Shown piece by piece: positions 11,213 to 13,257 of a DNA stretch of 13,257 bases. The stretch is from an uncultured Myxococcales bacterium. GTDB lineage: Bacteria; Myxococcota_A; UBA9042. The first letter of the stretch is position 1. Each line of letters starts with the position of its first letter. Location: assembly GCA_903917305.1 (NCBI GenBank), contig CAIXAA010000064.1:1-13257 (forward strand), given 5' to 3'. Made by a program: the position numbers and the translations under genes. A model generated the notes under the pieces. The model was not told where the DNA came from. It saw nothing but the letters and a program-made list of their open reading frames with translations, and ran no database searches.

Positions 11213-13257
11213 ATGCCCGACATCACTGCCCAGCTAGAGTCGCTGACTTCGCAACGCATCCTCGTGCTCGACGGGGCGATGGGCTCCGAGATCCAGCGCT
11301 TCCGGCTGTCGGAGGCGGACTTTCGTGGCAAGCAGTTTGCCCATCACTCCCATGACTTGCAGGGCAACAACGACGTGCTGGTGCTGACGCGGCCGGACGT
11401 CGTCGCGACCATCCACGAAGCGTACCTGGAGGCGGGCAGCGACATCATCGAGACCAACACGTTCGGCGCGACGGCGGTGGCTCAGGCGGATTATGCTTTG
11501 GAGTCCGTGGTCTACGACATGAACGTGGCCGCGGCGCAGCTGGCGCGGCAGGCGTGCGAGAAGTGGACGCGCAAGGATCCGCGCAAGCCGCGCCTCTGCG
11601 CCGGGTCGATCGGGCCGATGAACAAGACGCTCTCGATGTCGCCGCGCGTCGGCGATCCGGCCTACCGCGCCGTGACGTTCGACCAGGTGCGCGACGCGTA
11701 TCGCGAGCAGGTGCGCGGACTTCTGGACGGCGGCTCCGACCTGCTGCTGGCCGAGACCGTGTTCGACACGCTGAACCTCAAGGCCTGCATCGTCGCGATG
11801 GAGGAGGAGTTTGTTCAGCGTGGTCAGCGGGTTCCGGTCATGCTGTCGGTGACGATCACGGACAAGAGCGGGCGCACGCTGTCCGGGCAGACGCTGGAAG
11901 CCTTCTGGACGTCCATCATCCACGCCAGGCCGTTTTCGGTCGGCATCAACTGCGCGCTGGGCGCTGCGGAGATGCGGCCGTACATCGAGGAATTGGCTCA
12001 GCTTTCGCCGACGCGCATCTCCTGCTACCCCAACGCTGGCTTGCCCAATGCGTTCGGCGAGTACGACGAGACGCCGGACGTGACCGCGCGTCTTCTGGCC
12101 GGTTTTGCCCACGACCACCTCGTCGACGTCGTCGGCGGCTGCTGCGGCACGACGCCTGCGCACATCCGCGCCATCGCCAAGGCCGTCGCCGTGGAGCCGG
12201 CGCGCGCCATCTCCGTGCCGGAACTGCCTTTTTCGCGCTTCTCCGGGTTGGAGCCGCTGGTCATCCGGCCGGAGTCGAACTTCCTGCTCATTGGCGAACG
12301 CACGAATGTCACTGGATCCAAGAAGTTTTCCCGCCTCATCCAGGCCGGCGATTTCCAGGCGGCCGTCGCGGTCGCGCTCGATCAGGTGCGCGGCGGCGCC
12401 AACATCCTCGACGTGAACATGGACGAGGGCATGCTCGACTCCGAGCAGGCGATGACGACTTTCCTCCATCTTCTCGCGACGGAACCCGAAGTCGCGCGCA
12501 TCCCGGTGATGGTCGACAGTTCGAAGTGGAGCGTGCTGGAAGCTGGGCTCAAGTGCTTGCAGGGCAAGGGGATTGTCAACTCGATCTCGCTCAAGGACGG
12601 CGAGGCGGAGTTCCTGCGCCGCGCCCGCTGCATCCAGAAGTACGGCGCCGGCGTCGTCGTGATGGCATTTGACGAGGCAGGACAGGCAGATACGACGCAG
12701 CGCAAGGTGGACATGTGCCTGCGTGCCTGGCGGCTGCTGGACAGCATCGATTTTGACCAGAAGGACGTGATCTTCGACCCGAACATCCTCGCGATCGGCA
12801 CCGGCATCGAGGAGCACGCGCGCTATGCCGTCGATTTCATGGAGGCAACGCGGATCCTGAAGCGCGAGTGCCCCTTGGCGAAGGTGTCGGGCGGCGTCTC
12901 GAACCTCAGCTTCTCCTTCCGCGGCAACGACGCGGTGCGCGAGGCGATGAACTCCGCGTTCTTGTTCCACGCGATCCGCGCCGGTCTGGACATGGGCATC
13001 GTCAACGCTGGCCAACTCGCCGTGTACGAAGACATTTCGCCGGAGCTGCGCGAGCGCGTCGAGGACGTCGTCCTGGATCGGCGGCCGGACGCGACCGAGC
13101 GGCTGGTGGCCTTCGCGGCGACCGTGGCGCAGAAGGGTATGGAACGAAAGCAGGATCTCGCCTGGCGCGATGGCACGGTGGAGGCGCGCATCTCGCACGC
13201 GCTGGTGCACGGGATGGTCGACTTCATCGAGGCCGACGTCGCCGAGGCGCTGGAGAA
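11213..13257 (+). CDS. metH: Cobalamin-dependent methionine synthase MetH (N-terminal part; continues past the window edge)
   Basis: 681 codons are visible from ATG 11213, which has a GAGAGG Shine-Dalgarno 6 bases upstream. MetH transfers the methyl group of 5-methyltetrahydrofolate through cobalamin to homocysteine, making methionine in the cytoplasm. The homocysteine-binding barrel spans about 15-325: LDGAMGSEIQ at 19-28, TNTFGA at 81-86, and the zinc ligands Cys247 (GINCALG) and Cys310/Cys311 (GGCCGTTPAH). These cysteine positions equal those of E. coli MetH. The pterin-binding barrel spans about 350-610: GERTNVTGSKKF at 361-372, ANILDVNMDEGMLDSE at 396-411, VMVDSSKW at 432-439, NSISLKDGE at 456-464 and VMAFDEAGQAD at 483-493. 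The start of the cobalamin cap domain (about 645 on) is visible. The B12-binding and AdoMet activation domains lie beyond the window, so completeness cannot be judged. It is divergent from the E2-like gene. Confidence 0.97.
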   Translation, partial: MPDITAQLESLTSQRILVLDGAMGSEIQRFRLSEADFRGKQFAHHSHDLQGNNDVLVLTRPDVVATIHEAYLEAGSDIIETNTFGATAVAQADYALESVVYDMNVAAAQLARQACEKWTRKDPRKPRLCAGSIGPMNKTLSMSPRVGDPAYRAVTFDQVRDAYREQVRGLLDGGSDLLLAETVFDTLNLKACIVAMEEEFVQRGQRVPVMLSVTITDKSGRTLSGQTLEAFWTSIIHARPFSVGINCALGAAEMRPYIEELAQLSPTRISCYPNAGLPNAFGEYDETPDVTARLLAGFAHDHLVDVVGGCCGTTPAHIRAIAKAVAVEPARAISVPELPFSRFSGLEPLVIRPESNFLLIGERTNVTGSKKFSRLIQAGDFQAAVAVALDQVRGGANILDVNMDEGMLDSEQAMTTFLHLLATEPEVARIPVMVDSSKWSVLEAGLKCLQGKGIVNSISLKDGEAEFLRRARCIQKYGAGVVVMAFDEAGQADTTQRKVDMCLRAWRLLDSIDFDQKDVIFDPNILAIGTGIEEHARYAVDFMEATRILKRECPLAKVSGGVSNLSFSFRGNDAVREAMNSAFLFHAIRAGLDMGIVNAGQLAVYEDISPELRERVEDVVLDRRPDATERLVAFAATVAQKGMERKQDLAWRDGTVEARISHALVHGMVDFIEADVAEALE

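Noticed and set aside
11234..13210. 658-codon open frame on the minus strand opposite metH
   Set aside because: The plus strand encodes unmistakable MetH with exact zinc-ligand positions. The antisense frame is a composition shadow.

Overview
The window is GC-rich DNA that is almost entirely coding, with every gap between genes under 200 bp. It most resembles a Gram-negative delta-proteobacterial/Myxococcota-type chromosome. That placement is an inference from three things: the GC-rich codon use, several lipoprotein signals, and a very large secreted lipoprotein made of tandem 'choice-of-anchor D'/ASH-like Ig domains behind an Asp/Gly/Thr-rich linker. No rRNA, tRNA, CRISPR array, insertion sequence or phage gene is visible. 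Nine genes can be supported, two of them cut by the window edges.

Layout. (1) 1-380, minus: the N-terminal part of a secreted TPR-like protein. (2) 564-1319, plus: a divergent Lgt-family (prolipoprotein diacylglyceryl transferase) membrane enzyme. (3) 1286-3317, minus: a two-gene unit in which a radical SAM enzyme of the tetraether-synthase-like (COG1964-type) family is translationally coupled, with a 1-bp gap, to a small membrane-anchored or lipid-anchored beta-rich protein. The 3' end of the latter overlaps lgt tail-to-tail. (4) 3372-8171, minus: a 1599-residue lipoprotein with seven tandem units of about 216 residues, each carrying one widely spaced cysteine pair. (5) 8314-9555, minus: an Old Yellow Enzyme-type FMN oxidoreductase followed by a plausible intrinsic terminator. 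(6) 9659-10222, plus: a small lipoprotein with hydrophobic segments and a polyproline/acidic tail. (7) 10235-11074, minus, convergent with (6): a stand-alone 2-oxoacid dehydrogenase E2-type acyltransferase catalytic domain. (8) 11213-13257, plus: the N-terminal two-thirds of cobalamin-dependent methionine synthase MetH, running off the window.

Most of the left two-thirds concerns the cell envelope. It holds a lipidating enzyme, a radical SAM enzyme related to lipid chain-coupling enzymes, a coupled envelope protein and a giant surface or periplasmic lipoprotein. The right third is mainly metabolic (OYE, E2-like acyltransferase, MetH). The most interesting element is the radical SAM gene: it keeps the complete N-terminal metal-binding layout of archaeal tetraether synthase relatives but sits in a bacterial envelope-gene setting, and a perfect 7+1+7 dyad overlaps its translation-start region. 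The second is the strict 216-residue/185-residue-cysteine periodicity of the giant lipoprotein. No gene order in the window matches a known defence or mobile system.
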